From assembly GCA_001045525.1 (NCBI GenBank), contig LDWW01000002.1, positions 248,001 through 312,000 of the forward strand: a stretch of DNA of 64,000 nt, read 5' to 3'. A model generated the notes under the pieces. It was not told where the DNA came from. It did not search any database and was given only the letters and a program-made list of their open reading frames with translations. Origin of the DNA: Chitinispirillum alkaliphilum (lineage in GTDB: Bacteria; Fibrobacterota; Chitinivibrionia; Chitinivibrionales; Chitinispirillaceae). The position numbers and the translations under genes are program-made. Below are positions 1 through 8,837 of this stretch, in pieces; the first letter of the stretch is position 1; every line of letters begins with the position of its first letter.

Positions 1-857
1 TTCCATGCAGCCCCGTAGGCCGCAGAGGCGACATCACCGAATGAGTTAACGTAGGAAATCACGGTAGCCATACCCAGTGATACTGCGGACTGCTGAAGCA
101 TGGAGGGAAACCCAATGGTGAAAATGGTTCTTATCAGTGGAATATCCAGAGTCAGCTTAGAGAAGCGGAAAGCAAGAACACTGCCTTTTTTCCTCAGGTA
201 CACAAGCCCCAAAGAGAGTGCGATGAAAGAAGAGATCAGTGAAGCCAGGGCAGCTCCGTTGAGGCCCATTTCAGGAAAAGGTCCGATGCCAATAATAAGC
301 AGCGGATCCAGAACAGCATTTACAGCAACTCCGCATGCAATGAACAGAAGCGGTGTTCTGGTATCACCGATTCCCCTCAATATGGATGTTACAAGATGAC
401 TCATATAAAGCACGGTAAAACCCATAAATGAGATCTTCAGGTAGGATGAAGCAAGTGGGAAGATAGTTTCCGGTGTACCGAGCAGATGAAGGATCCAATC
501 GGCAAATAAAACTCCGGAAATGGATAGAACCATGCCAAGACTCATCGCCAGGGCAAAGGATGTATTTACGGTTCGTTCCAAAAGTTTGAACTTCTTTGCC
601 CCATAATATTGTGAAACAAGTATAGTGGTTGCGATTGTTGCCCCTGTGGCGGCGGAGATAAATATAAAAATAACTGGGAAACTCACCGCAATAGCGCCAA
701 TAGCCTCTTTGCCCACAATTCTACCGACCCACATGGCATCGATGATGCTGTAGCTGGTGTTTAGGAGATTGCCGATAAGCATGGGCAGGGCAAGTTCGAA
801 AAGATGACGGGGTATGCTCCCGCTGGTGAGGTCATTCCCGGAAATCTTGTGTTTCAT
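1..857 (-). CDS. MATE-family multidrug/sodium antiporter, 3' part cut off by window edge
   Basis: Reading the minus strand from an ATG at 857 gives an uninterrupted hydrophobic protein of at least 285 residues that runs off the left edge. It starts MKHKISGNDLTSGSIPRHLF and continues with the MATE-like ELALPMLIGN stretch and DAMWVGRIVG, typical of the first membrane helices of MATE exporters. The family expels cationic drugs or metabolites in exchange for Na+ or H+ at the inner membrane. An AGGAG box lies just upstream of the ATG, which fixes the start. About 450 residues are usual, so roughly the last third is missing. The next gene is on the opposite strand, so this gene probably has its own promoter in 858-1221. 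Confidence 0.88.
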   Translation of the reverse strand, partial: MKHKISGNDLTSGSIPRHLFELALPMLIGNLLNTSYSIIDAMWVGRIVGKEAIGAIAVSFPVIFIFISAATGATIATTILVSQYYGAKKFKLLERTVNTSFALAMSLGMVLSISGVLFADWILHLLGTPETIFPLASSYLKISFMGFTVLYMSHLVTSILRGIGDTRTPLLFIACGVAVNAVLDPLLIIGIGPFPEMGLNGAALASLISSFIALSLGLVYLRKKGSVLAFRFSKLTLDIPLIRTIFTIGFPSMLQQSAVSLGMATVISYVNSFGDVASAAYGAAW

Positions 858-1221
858 AGTTCTCCTGGTATATCTGCTTTAGGGAGTATAGCAGGGGTGC
901 AGAAATTATGCCATATAATTTTTGGGTATCGGTAGCGATTACGATTTAAAAGACAAAACAGATGACCGTAAATTCACTTACAAAACTAATTTTTCCGAAG
1001 CGTCTGATCAGAACACCTTAATTTAACTCATTGAGCTAAGCAGATCAATTATGATTACCCGGTCTCCGAAGAAATTCACGTTTAGTGCTTATGATTCCAA
1101 GCAGTGTGGGAAGCAGAGCAATTTTCCCCAAACCTGAAGGTGAATACAAAAAGGGTAGAGCAGAAAAGAGAAATCTTTTATATTGGATAACAACACAAAA
1201 TTAAGCCCAAAAGAGGTCAAA
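858..1221. other. Divergent intergenic region, no gene seen
   Basis: This gap of about 360 bases separates the divergent MATE and ZIP genes and must carry both promoters. I see no convincing ORF, hairpin or repeat. An in-frame TTG at 1183 would extend the ZIP protein by 13 residues, but it has no ribosome-binding site. Confidence 0.5.
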
Positions 1222-2034
1222 ATGGATACTGGAACAGTTCTTCTTGCGTTTGGTCTTACTTTTCTGGCAGGTCTTTCAACTGTGGTCGGGTGTGTTTTTG
1301 CTTTTTTTGCCAAAACAACCAATACAAAGTTCCTCTCTGCCTCTCTTGGGTTCTCAGCGGGAGTGATGCTTTATATATCGTTTGTGGAGCTTTTGGCAGA
1401 AGCCAATGAGCATCTTAGCCAGCATGTGGGCGAAGCACGGGGCGAGCTTTACACTGTTTTGTCCTTCTTCGCTGGTGTAGCTATTATAGCAGTAATAGAC
1501 AAACTTATTCCCTCATTTGAGAACCCCCATGAACTGCACAAGGTCGAGGAGATAAGTAAAGTTGAGAAGATAAAAACTCAAAATGGCCTTCACAGGATGG
1601 GAGTATTTACCGCCTTGGCCATTGCGATACATAATTTTCCTGAAGGGCTTGTGACATTTACTGCAACTTTAGCAGATCCAGCACTTGGTATAAGCATAGC
1701 CATAGCCATTGCTATCCACAACATACCTGAAGGGATAGCCGTAGCGGTTCCGATTTACTATGCAACCGGAAGCAGGAAAAAGGCATTTTTATTCTCTTTT
1801 TTGGCCGGAATTGCAGAACCAATCGGAGCGTTGCTTGGATTTTTCCTTTTTCTCCATATTTTCAACGACATGATCCTTGGAATCATGTTTGCGTCTGTTG
1901 CGGGGATAATGGTATTTATTTCACTTGATGAACTGCTTCCTGCTGCAGAGCGTTACGGAGAGCATCATCTCTGCATCTACGGCCTGATTCTCGGAATGGT
2001 GGTTATGGCCGCAAGTCTTCTTCTGCTGGGTTAG
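1222..2034 (+). CDS. ZIP-family divalent metal transporter (ZupT-like)
   Basis: A 270-residue integral membrane protein with about eight hydrophobic segments. The two ZIP signature motifs are present: HNFPEG at about residues 137-142 and HNIPEG at about 166-171. Their His and Glu residues form the metal site in this family, which imports Zn2+, Fe2+ or Mn2+ into the cytoplasm. Length matches bacterial ZupT (about 260). A His- and charge-containing loop (about 100-125) separates the two halves, as in the family. I chose ATG 1222 because AAGAGGTC sits just upstream; the longer reading from TTG 1183 adds a polar tail with no Shine-Dalgarno. Substrate cannot be told from sequence. It stands alone, with the next gene 200 bases away. 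Confidence 0.9.
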   Translation: MDTGTVLLAFGLTFLAGLSTVVGCVFAFFAKTTNTKFLSASLGFSAGVMLYISFVELLAEANEHLSQHVGEARGELYTVLSFFAGVAIIAVIDKLIPSFENPHELHKVEEISKVEKIKTQNGLHRMGVFTALAIAIHNFPEGLVTFTATLADPALGISIAIAIAIHNIPEGIAVAVPIYYATGSRKKAFLFSFLAGIAEPIGALLGFFLFLHIFNDMILGIMFASVAGIMVFISLDELLPAAERYGEHHLCIYGLILGMVVMAASLLLLG

Positions 2035-2238
2035 GGGCTGGAGCTTTTTTTTAGGAGCAGTTTCTTTTAAGATAGCAGACACGCCATTCCCGCCCTGTTT
2101 GTTTTCCTGTATTGTTAAGTGATTCTTGTATGACTCAAAGCGCCACCTATTTGAGGCATTATAATTGCATGCTCTTTTTCCATATGGAAATGAATTCAGA
2201 ATTATGCAGTATGAACTTATAATGGGAGTTTCGGAATC

Positions 2239-3252
2239 ATGAATACCAGAACCACCTATATGGGAATAGAGCTTAAGAATCCTCTGATCGTTGGGGCCAG
2301 CTCTCTTACAGCCAGTGAGGATCATCTAAAACAGATTGAAGACAGCGGAGCATCTGCGGTGGTACTGAAGTCACTTTTTCAGGAGCAGCTCGAGCTTGAA
2401 AACTATGAATTCGAAGAGGCACGTGATAAGTATTCCGAAGGTGTGGGCCAGGAGATCCATGCATTCTACCCACATATACTTCAGTATCATGGCATCGATT
2501 CACACCTGCTTTTTGCCCGTAAAACTAAGGAATCTCTCTCCATTCCGGTTATTGCAAGTATAAGTGCAAAACAGGGAGAAACGATGCTTGAATATGCCCG
2601 TCAGCTTGAGCAGACCGGAGTGGATGGGTTGGAGTTAAATATTTATCACTCACCGGATTACAGCTCAGAATCCGGGCAATCCATAGAGGAGCAACAACTT
2701 ACCGGAGTCAGAGAAGTTATTGAGACAACCAACATTCCAATTTCAGTGAAAATTACCCCCTACTACACTAATATCCTCCATACACTGCAGCAATTTGATA
2801 AAACCGGAATACAGGGAATAGTGTTATTTAACAGACCTTTTCAGGCAGGCATCGATATCAACTCTCAATCTCTTGATCTATCTCCTTTTTTAAGCACCCC
2901 TCAGGACAGTCGTCTCCCAATCCATTTTACCGGTCAGCTCTATTCAACCTTAAATTGCAAAATTTGCGCAAGCACCGGAATTTTTGACCACTATCAGGGG
3001 ATATCTGCGATTCTGGCTGGAGCGGATTGTTTTCAAGTCTGCAGCACTCTGTACAAAAACGGCACAGGCCACATTCAAACTATTCTGAGAAATTTGCGCA
3101 ACTGGATGGAAGAGAAGGGGTATAGCTCAATTGATGATTTCAGAGGTAAACTAAGCCGTGCAGAAGTCAAAGGTGACGACCCCTGGGCCTATAAACGCAC
3201 CCAATATGTTGACATCCTCTGGCGTGCAAATCAAATGATTGATCAGTTATAG
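2239..3252 (+). CDS. Dihydroorotate dehydrogenase-like FMN-dependent protein
   Basis: 337 residues with a TIM-barrel flavoprotein pattern close to class 1 dihydroorotate dehydrogenases: N-terminal MGIELKNPLIVGASSLT, GVDGLELNI at about 128-135, SVKITPYYTN, and a late GADCFQVCSTLYKNG phosphate/FMN-binding stretch. True class 1 enzymes have an N-x-S-C-P-N active-site segment; here the matching place reads NIYHSP (about 134-139), so the catalytic Cys is absent. That substitution is typical of the DHOD-like group often annotated next to the real PyrD, whose substrate is unknown. No other pyrimidine gene is nearby. A strong terminator follows at 3310, so it is probably monocistronic. Role in pyrimidine synthesis is doubtful. 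Confidence 0.8.
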   Translation: MNTRTTYMGIELKNPLIVGASSLTASEDHLKQIEDSGASAVVLKSLFQEQLELENYEFEEARDKYSEGVGQEIHAFYPHILQYHGIDSHLLFARKTKESLSIPVIASISAKQGETMLEYARQLEQTGVDGLELNIYHSPDYSSESGQSIEEQQLTGVREVIETTNIPISVKITPYYTNILHTLQQFDKTGIQGIVLFNRPFQAGIDINSQSLDLSPFLSTPQDSRLPIHFTGQLYSTLNCKICASTGIFDHYQGISAILAGADCFQVCSTLYKNGTGHIQTILRNLRNWMEEKGYSSIDDFRGKLSRAEVKGDDPWAYKRTQYVDILWRANQMIDQL

Positions 3253-3309
3253 CATGCAATCAAACGATTTGTTTTGATTTATGATATGCCTCTGGTTATC
3301 ACCATCATT

Positions 3310-3347
3310 AAAGGGTCCGGAACAAAACTTTTCCGGACCCTTCTTTT
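3310..3347 (+). terminator. Rho-independent terminator after the DHOD-like gene
   Basis: A stem AAAGGGTCCGG / CCGGACCCTT with a loop of about 11 bases is followed by TCTTTT. It lies 57 bases after the stop codon. Its stem sequence recurs in the terminators at 35024 and 37531. Confidence 0.8.
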
Positions 3348-3350
3348 AGC

Positions 3351-3550
3351 TATTACTCCGGCAATTATATATGCATAAGAGAGTATTTGAGTTTCATTAC
3401 TTTTTTTAAGAGTCCAGCGCTAAGAAACGCTGTTTCAAAAACAATTGGGGCGGATTTGTACCCGATAGTTTTTTTTAGGAGCTTACTGCCGTTCGCCCTG
3501 TGAAATAGATGGAGAAAATTTTTATGCAAGTTTTATTGCCTGGGTAATAA
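3351..3550 (+). repeat. R1 interspersed element, copy 1 (internally shortened)
   Basis: Begins TATTACTCCGGCAATTA and ends with an imperfect inverted copy (ATTGCCTGGGTAATAA). It matches the elements at 35151-35463 and, inverted, 51404-51790, but lacks about 110-190 interior bases, including the segment complementary to itself around CTTTCTTT/AAAGAAAG. It lies between the convergent DHOD-like and barrel genes. Non-coding in all frames. Confidence 0.8.
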
Positions 3551-3558
3551 CTGACCAA

Positions 3559-4737
3559 CTAAAAAAACCACCTCAGACGCAACGATACAAGGTTTGGAAG
3601 CATCCCGAACAACTCCCCGCCATCTCCGGAGTAAAGCTGAGCAATTGCCAAAAGATCGAGATTGTCAGACAGTGACCAGTCAACCGAGGGCATAGTCAGA
3701 AATGACAGATCCGAAGGGTTCAACATGACAGAAAGACTACCCCTTATTATTGGAGAAAACGGATATGAAACAGATCCATATAATAAGTAGCGGGCAGGGG
3801 TAAGGTCTTTTGCTGTGATATCGTGGGTTAAAAGAGGTATTGTGTCAATAAATTCATCTTCTCCAAATCCATTATAAAGAACTTCACTCAGGAGATAAAG
3901 GCCGTTTGGGAAGGTGTAATCCCCCGAAATGGATGCCACGACAGTTATTCCGTTATCGTTGTTGTCTTCATCACCGAGAACCGGATAATAGGAACTTATC
4001 TCTCCCCTGAACCCCCCGCCCCGAATATCTCCGGAATAGCTGAGCCCTGCAGCCGCATCGTTTCCAAATAAACCGCCCTGGAACTGAAGATCATACCCCC
4101 AGCGATTAAAACGGTACATGAGTGCATATGTCCATTCCTCAGAACTGGCAGCAGCTCCTACGACAGCCTCGACAACCGACAGAACCCCTGTAAAGTATTG
4201 TATTCTCACAGCATCAGAACCGGGACGTTCATCATAGTCAAAGTCGAGGTAATCGAAGGCATTGAACCAATCATTTGGGTTCCAGACTAAATTTGTTCCC
4301 CAGTTGATTCGCTGTCTTCCGACCCTGAGATGAAAACTTCTTTGGGAATAGGAAACAAAAGCTCTGTCTATATTTCCAAACAGAATCGCAGACCAGGCTC
4401 TTGAGAGATCAAAATACCCTCTGTCTTCCTCCAGAAGTTCAATGATGGGATTTTCAGGCTGTCCAAGAGCAATAAGATCCCCCGTCAACAACTGTAACCT
4501 TACAGCCAGCTCAAAATTCAAAGAAGGAGTGGGAAAGTATCGGAAATTGCCTCTGGCATTAATGATATTGCTGAAAGACAAATCATCAATTTTTTCAAAG
4601 GTAACTAAAGGGAGCTCACTTACATATCCGCTTAAATCGGTATTGAAACGATCCGGGAACCACCCTGCAAACGCTCTGCTGAATATTAGGAAAAGCAAAG
4701 CAAACAAACAAACCATACTTTTTCTTTCCAGCATCAT
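3559..4737 (-). CDS. Porin-like outer-membrane beta-barrel protein of the lipoprotein-transport operon
   Basis: 392 residues with an N-terminal signal peptide (hydrophobic run to about residue 24, cleavage near AFA|GWF). The rest alternates short polar and hydrophobic strands and ends in WFF, the aromatic C-terminus typical of outer-membrane barrels. It contains VGRQRINWGTNLVWNPNDWFN (about residues 137-157), reminiscent of DUF1302/alginate-export-type barrels. It is the last gene of the minus-strand operon that begins at 8681, 24 bases after the ABC ATPase gene. From that position I infer it is the outer-membrane end of the transport route. A substrate cannot be assigned. Confidence 0.72.
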   Translation of the reverse strand: MMLERKSMVCLFALLFLIFSRAFAGWFPDRFNTDLSGYVSELPLVTFEKIDDLSFSNIINARGNFRYFPTPSLNFELAVRLQLLTGDLIALGQPENPIIELLEEDRGYFDLSRAWSAILFGNIDRAFVSYSQRSFHLRVGRQRINWGTNLVWNPNDWFNAFDYLDFDYDERPGSDAVRIQYFTGVLSVVEAVVGAAASSEEWTYALMYRFNRWGYDLQFQGGLFGNDAAAGLSYSGDIRGGGFRGEISSYYPVLGDEDNNDNGITVVASISGDYTFPNGLYLLSEVLYNGFGEDEFIDTIPLLTHDITAKDLTPARYLLYGSVSYPFSPIIRGSLSVMLNPSDLSFLTMPSVDWSLSDNLDLLAIAQLYSGDGGELFGMLPNLVSLRLRWFF

Positions 4738-4761
4738 TTTCCTTTGTTTTCGATTCTCAAT

Positions 4762-5454
4762 TCAGGAATTCTTTAGTGAGCTGTCTTGGATTATCTGTCC
4801 ATCAAGCAGCTTTACCACCCTCCTTGCACGTCTGATCACCCTGTCATCATGAGTAGAGAAAAGAAACATTGTGCCTAATTTTGTATTGAGATCAGACATA
4901 ATATCCAGAAGGTTTTCAGCTGAGTGGCTATCGAGATTGGCTGTAGGTTCATCTGCAAGAACAAATTTTGGTTTTGATGCAAGAGCCCTGGCCACAGCTA
5001 CACGCTGCTGTTCCCCTCCTGAGAGCTGGGATGGACGATGGTCGGCTCTGTTACCTAAACCTACTGCATCGAGCAGTTCCTGCGCCCGGGTTCGTCTCTC
5101 CTCTTTGCTTCTCTTTTGAAGAAGCATTATAAATTCCACATTTTCCCTTGCTGTGAGTACTGGGATAAGATTGTAGGACTGGAATACAAAGCCAATGTTA
5201 AAGAGGCGAAACTCTATCAACCTACTTGGAGAGAGTTTATTTAGTTCTGTGTCACTTATCTTAACGGTTCCTGAACTTGGATGATCCAGCCCTCCAATCA
5301 GATGCAGCAGGGTGCTTTTTCCAGATCCCGATGGTCCTACAATAGCAGTAAACTCCCCCTCGCTGATATTCAGACTAATGTTCTGCAGAGCCTTAACAGG
5401 AATTTCCGATTCATGATATTCCTTACAGAGATTTACAGTCGTGATGATATTCAT
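4762..5454 (-). CDS. ABC transporter ATP-binding protein, LolD/MacB type
   Basis: 230 residues from ATG 5454. Walker A GPSGSGKST at about 40-48, Q-loop in VFQSYNLIP (about 90-98), signature LSGGEQQR at about 144-151, Walker B VLADEP at 165-170 and H-loop STHD are all present, so it should be an active ATPase. The LolD/MacB/FtsE class powers FtsX-like permeases that push lipoproteins or other envelope cargo rather than import solutes. GGCGGAG lies just upstream of ATG 5454, and that start leaves a 16-base gap after the permease gene; an upstream ATG at 5490 would overlap it and has no such site. It presumably energises the two permeases encoded just upstream. Confidence 0.9.
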   Translation of the reverse strand: MNIITTVNLCKEYHESEIPVKALQNISLNISEGEFTAIVGPSGSGKSTLLHLIGGLDHPSSGTVKISDTELNKLSPSRLIEFRLFNIGFVFQSYNLIPVLTARENVEFIMLLQKRSKEERRTRAQELLDAVGLGNRADHRPSQLSGGEQQRVAVARALASKPKFVLADEPTANLDSHSAENLLDIMSDLNTKLGTMFLFSTHDDRVIRRARRVVKLLDGQIIQDSSLKNS

Positions 5455-5470
5455 TTTGACGCTCCGCCTT

Positions 5471-6691
5471 TCAGCTACTTCTAAGTGCATCTGCAGGTTT
5501 AAGTTTCAGAGCTTTTAGTGCAGGATAAACAGCAGCCATCACTGCTACAACAATAACCATCAGAGATAAAGCGGGATACATGCCCAGGGGCAGTTCCGGG
5601 TAGAGCACTTCTTCGACCCCAAACTCTCGTAACCCTTCGGCAAAAACCGACAAATCTACCCCGGTCTGACCAAGCAAAGAAATAGTAATAAAAGAAAGAA
5701 GGATTCCAGCCAAAGCCCCGGTAAGGGAAAGAGCCACGGTTTCAAGCACAATCAGCTTGAACAGAATATTGCGTTTCATTCCCACAGCCATGAGCATACC
5801 AAACTCTTTTGTTCTCTCCAACACAACCATAAGCATGGTGTTTATAATCCCAAAAGCAAGGGCGGCCAGAATAACCAGCATAAAAATATAGAGAAAAACC
5901 GAGAGTGTTTCAGATATATAGTCGAGCTCCGGAGCCAGCTCTCTCCACGTTTCCACTCTCAGCCCCTCAGCCATATCCCTGATTAAAGAAACACTCTCAT
6001 CGGCAGCCTCCGCAGAGATAAACAGTGCAGACACTTCATGGAACCATGGTTGTTCGGTATCCAAATGCTGGGCCAGATCCTCTGCCATGACATAGACTGT
6101 GGAACGATCAAACTCAGTCGAAGGAGTACGAAACAATCCGCTGACCCTGAAAGCTCCGCCGGTTATAATCCCCTCCACATCCTGAAAAGTCATTACCATT
6201 CTCGAGCCCACCCTGATATCGAGCCTCTGTGCCAGGGCTTCACCAATTACGACCGGATTTCTCACCTCTTCATCGAAATAGACCCCATCGACGATTACTT
6301 GATCGATAATCACCAGATCCCGTTCATATTGGGGAAGAACACCTACCAGCTGAACCCCCTGTGCAGAGCGTGGAGAGGAAGCCATTGCATCGACCAGTAT
6401 TCGCGGAGCTGCAGCCTGAACCTGAGGCAGAGCTCTGAGCTGTTGGGAGAGAAGAGCTGCATCGGGAATATACATGTTAACATCCTGCTCAAGCCTGAAA
6501 TCCGGATGGGTAATTTGGATATGGGAGATGCGGGTGCGGACTGTTGTTCTGATAATCTGCTCCCCCATTCCGATTGTAAGGGCTGAAGCCAAAAGACCGG
6601 CAAGGAGCCCAAGTGCAATGGCAGTTATGATTATCATACTGCGCACTTTGTTTCTCCAGATATTTTTCCAGGCCATTCCTAAAAGCACCAA
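5471..6691 (-). CDS. FtsX/MacB-like ABC permease (second of a pair)
   Basis: 406 residues. One transmembrane helix near the N-terminus (after MAWKNIWRNKVRS) is followed by a periplasmic domain of about 220 residues and then three helices in the last third, the MacB/LolCE layout. The motif ERTKEFGMLMAVGMKRN, which precedes the last two helices, is typical of FtsX-domain permeases and contacts the ATPase. It has the same length as the preceding permease gene (6709-7929), which suggests a heterodimer as in LolC/LolE. The 17-base gap between them supports co-transcription. Likely role: extraction of lipid or lipoprotein from the inner membrane towards the LolA-like carrier. Confidence 0.87.
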   Translation of the reverse strand: MVLLGMAWKNIWRNKVRSMIIITAIALGLLAGLLASALTIGMGEQIIRTTVRTRISHIQITHPDFRLEQDVNMYIPDAALLSQQLRALPQVQAAAPRILVDAMASSPRSAQGVQLVGVLPQYERDLVIIDQVIVDGVYFDEEVRNPVVIGEALAQRLDIRVGSRMVMTFQDVEGIITGGAFRVSGLFRTPSTEFDRSTVYVMAEDLAQHLDTEQPWFHEVSALFISAEAADESVSLIRDMAEGLRVETWRELAPELDYISETLSVFLYIFMLVILAALAFGIINTMLMVVLERTKEFGMLMAVGMKRNILFKLIVLETVALSLTGALAGILLSFITISLLGQTGVDLSVFAEGLREFGVEEVLYPELPLGMYPALSLMVIVVAVMAAVYPALKALKLKPADALRSS

Positions 6692-6708
6692 AACCCCCCG
6701 CTTACAAA

Positions 6709-7929
6709 CTACCCCCTCAACTCATCAGAGAGGCGGATTTTGTTTATTGAATAGATGGGATAGAGGCATGCCACGACGGAGATCGCCATTACAACCATTC
6801 CCTGATTTAGAAACATCGGAAATTCCACAGCAAAGGGGAGAAGCGGATCCCAACCAAACTCGCGCATCGCTTCAGCTGCTGTTCCAGTCAATTCTATTGG
6901 GTTGCCCTTCATATAGAACAGCAGAGGGACAGATGCAACTATTCCGGTAATGGTGCCTAAAATGCCTATCACCAGTGTCTCAAGCAGAACCATCACACTT
7001 ACCCGCAAATGATTCATTCCGATTGAAATCATTACTGCAAATTCCCTTCTTCTCTCAGCCATCATCATCATCACCGTCCCAAACACCCCAAACGCTATAA
7101 CCATATACAGAATTCCAAGCATAATAATCCCCTGAGCATTGTCAAGCTCAATAATCTGTACCAGTTCCGGCAGTATTTCAGGCCAGGTTATAACTTCGTA
7201 TCCATCGGTAAACATACCTCTAAGGTTTTGAGCGATACCATCCATTCTGTCAGGGTCATCGATCATAAGAGCAACAGATGTCACCCTCCCTGGCATGGAA
7301 TAGAACCACTGAGCATTGTCGAGGGTTGTGTACACCATACTGTTTTGAAGATCAGGTAGGGGCAGATCAACAATCCCATTGATCACAAATGCCCCCGCAG
7401 CACTCATCCCGTAAAAGCCCTGCCCAAGAAAAATCAGTGTATCCCCTACTTGTGCCCTGAGGTATTCTGCAACTCCCTGAGCTATCAGTACGGCTTGTGA
7501 GTTAGTATCCAAATAGCTACCCTCAACCAATCTGCGACTCAGATTATTCATCTTGTTCTCTGCATCAGGGTCTATTCCTGTGAGCATTACACCTCGTGTT
7601 CTGTCTTGAGATGAAGCAAGAGCGAAGGATTCTATCCTTGGCACCACATCTGTGACCCCCCGTACCGAAGCGACCTCCCGGAGCATCCCCTCCTCAAAAG
7701 CCATACTCTCATCGAGGCTTCTTGTTTCCTGAAAATCCTCGCCCTGAATCTGAATGAATCCGGTGTGAATCTGCAGAGTTGTGGTGATCATGTGATCATA
7801 CGCACCGATCTGCATAGAACGTATGAAGAGTACCAGAATAACAGCAAAAAAAACAGATGCAGTTGTGATGAGAGTTCTGTGGCGATTACGCCACAGATTG
7901 CGCCAGGCTAAGAGTATAAAGGTACCCAT
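6709..7929 (-). CDS. FtsX/MacB-like ABC permease (first of a pair)
   Basis: 406 residues with the same layout as its neighbour: N-terminal helix after FILLAWRNLWRNRHRT, large periplasmic domain, three C-terminal helices, and the FtsX-type motif AERRREFAVMISIGMNHLR. The two paralogs are clearly divergent, so they are likely distinct subunits rather than a recent duplication. Its ATG overlaps the stop of the LolA-like gene by one base (TAATG), a sign of translational coupling. Together with the ATPase it forms a four-domain exporter in the inner membrane. Confidence 0.87.
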   Translation of the reverse strand: MGTFILLAWRNLWRNRHRTLITTASVFFAVILVLFIRSMQIGAYDHMITTTLQIHTGFIQIQGEDFQETRSLDESMAFEEGMLREVASVRGVTDVVPRIESFALASSQDRTRGVMLTGIDPDAENKMNNLSRRLVEGSYLDTNSQAVLIAQGVAEYLRAQVGDTLIFLGQGFYGMSAAGAFVINGIVDLPLPDLQNSMVYTTLDNAQWFYSMPGRVTSVALMIDDPDRMDGIAQNLRGMFTDGYEVITWPEILPELVQIIELDNAQGIIMLGILYMVIAFGVFGTVMMMMAERRREFAVMISIGMNHLRVSVMVLLETLVIGILGTITGIVASVPLLFYMKGNPIELTGTAAEAMREFGWDPLLPFAVEFPMFLNQGMVVMAISVVACLYPIYSINKIRLSDELRG

Positions 7930-8681
7930 TATCTTATCTGCCGCATATTTTGCTGGGAGAAAAACCCCTGATCAAGAGGGATATCAAATTCGACATCATC
8001 ATACACCATAACAGTTCTGTGTCCCTCCTCTTCAAGCGGGACCATCTCCCAGCGCGTGGGAATCAACCTCCCTCCCATCTCCCGTACATCCTCAAGGTAC
8101 AGGAGATTAACAAGCACCCCATCCTCATCGTAAAATTCAGAGCGTCTTTGAATGAAGTTTTCTTTTATGACCCACACCACGACTCTTTCCCATACAACGG
8201 GAGCCTGAGGTTTTGGAACCATCTCTATTCGCCACGCCTCTTCCCCGTCAACGACAGTATCAGGCAAAAAGGAGTGGGTGTAATCATCAACAACGGAAGC
8301 ATCCCGTACAAGATCATCGTTTGTGAAGTCAGATCCCATCCAGGACTGGTTCATCATTGAGGGGGGTATTCTCACCACTCGCTGAATATCCGGCACCCAT
8401 TGCCACACCTCATCTCTTCGTTTTAGAAATGATGTTCCTCTGTCTCTTGCAGGAGATAACACATAAATGAGAGAGAAATCCCTTCCTTTGGTATATGCGC
8501 GCAAAGACATTTCTCTTGTCCACCTTGGACGTTCTATGCGCATAGTAAGTTCGGTACGGCTTGTCTCCCCTCTTATCTGCTGGTCAGCTCTTCTTATCAC
8601 CTCCTGAGCATCCATGGCAGAAGCAGGGTTTAGGAAAACCGCTAAAACGATTAAAATCAGATATAGCTTGCAATTTTGCAT
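7929..8681 (-). CDS. LolA-like outer-membrane lipoprotein-sorting protein
   Basis: 250 residues. The N-terminus is a clear signal peptide (VFLNPASA|MDAQ). The mature part starts AQEVIRRADQQIRG and continues with TELTMRIERPRWTREMSLRAY, SLIYVLSPARDRGTSFLKR and WQWVPDIQRVVRIPPSMM. This is the pattern of the COG2834/PF17131 LolA-like family, a periplasmic half-barrel that carries lipids or lipoproteins. GGAGGG upstream supports ATG 8681. It is the first gene of a five-gene operon with two FtsX permeases, an ATPase and an outer-membrane barrel, so it is the likely soluble shuttle between them. It is not canonical LolA, which is shorter and not linked to such an operon. Confidence 0.87.
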   Translation of the reverse strand: MQNCKLYLILIVLAVFLNPASAMDAQEVIRRADQQIRGETSRTELTMRIERPRWTREMSLRAYTKGRDFSLIYVLSPARDRGTSFLKRRDEVWQWVPDIQRVVRIPPSMMNQSWMGSDFTNDDLVRDASVVDDYTHSFLPDTVVDGEEAWRIEMVPKPQAPVVWERVVVWVIKENFIQRRSEFYDEDGVLVNLLYLEDVREMGGRLIPTRWEMVPLEEEGHRTVMVYDDVEFDIPLDQGFFSQQNMRQIR

Positions 8682-8837
8682 GAACTTCCCTCCGGGTTTA
8701 TTAAAGAGTCAATCACACGCAATTATCGGGTTTGTTTGTAGTAAGGTTTTTGGATTTATTGCAAAAGCTTGATTTTTATAAGTGACATATTCCTTTTTTT
8801 AATAACCTGATCAAACAAACTAAAAGTGATTACAACA

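Noticed and set aside
2239-3252. Calling this gene pyrD
   Set aside because: The N-x-S-C-P-N catalytic Cys segment is replaced by NIYHSP, so it is only a DHOD-like protein.
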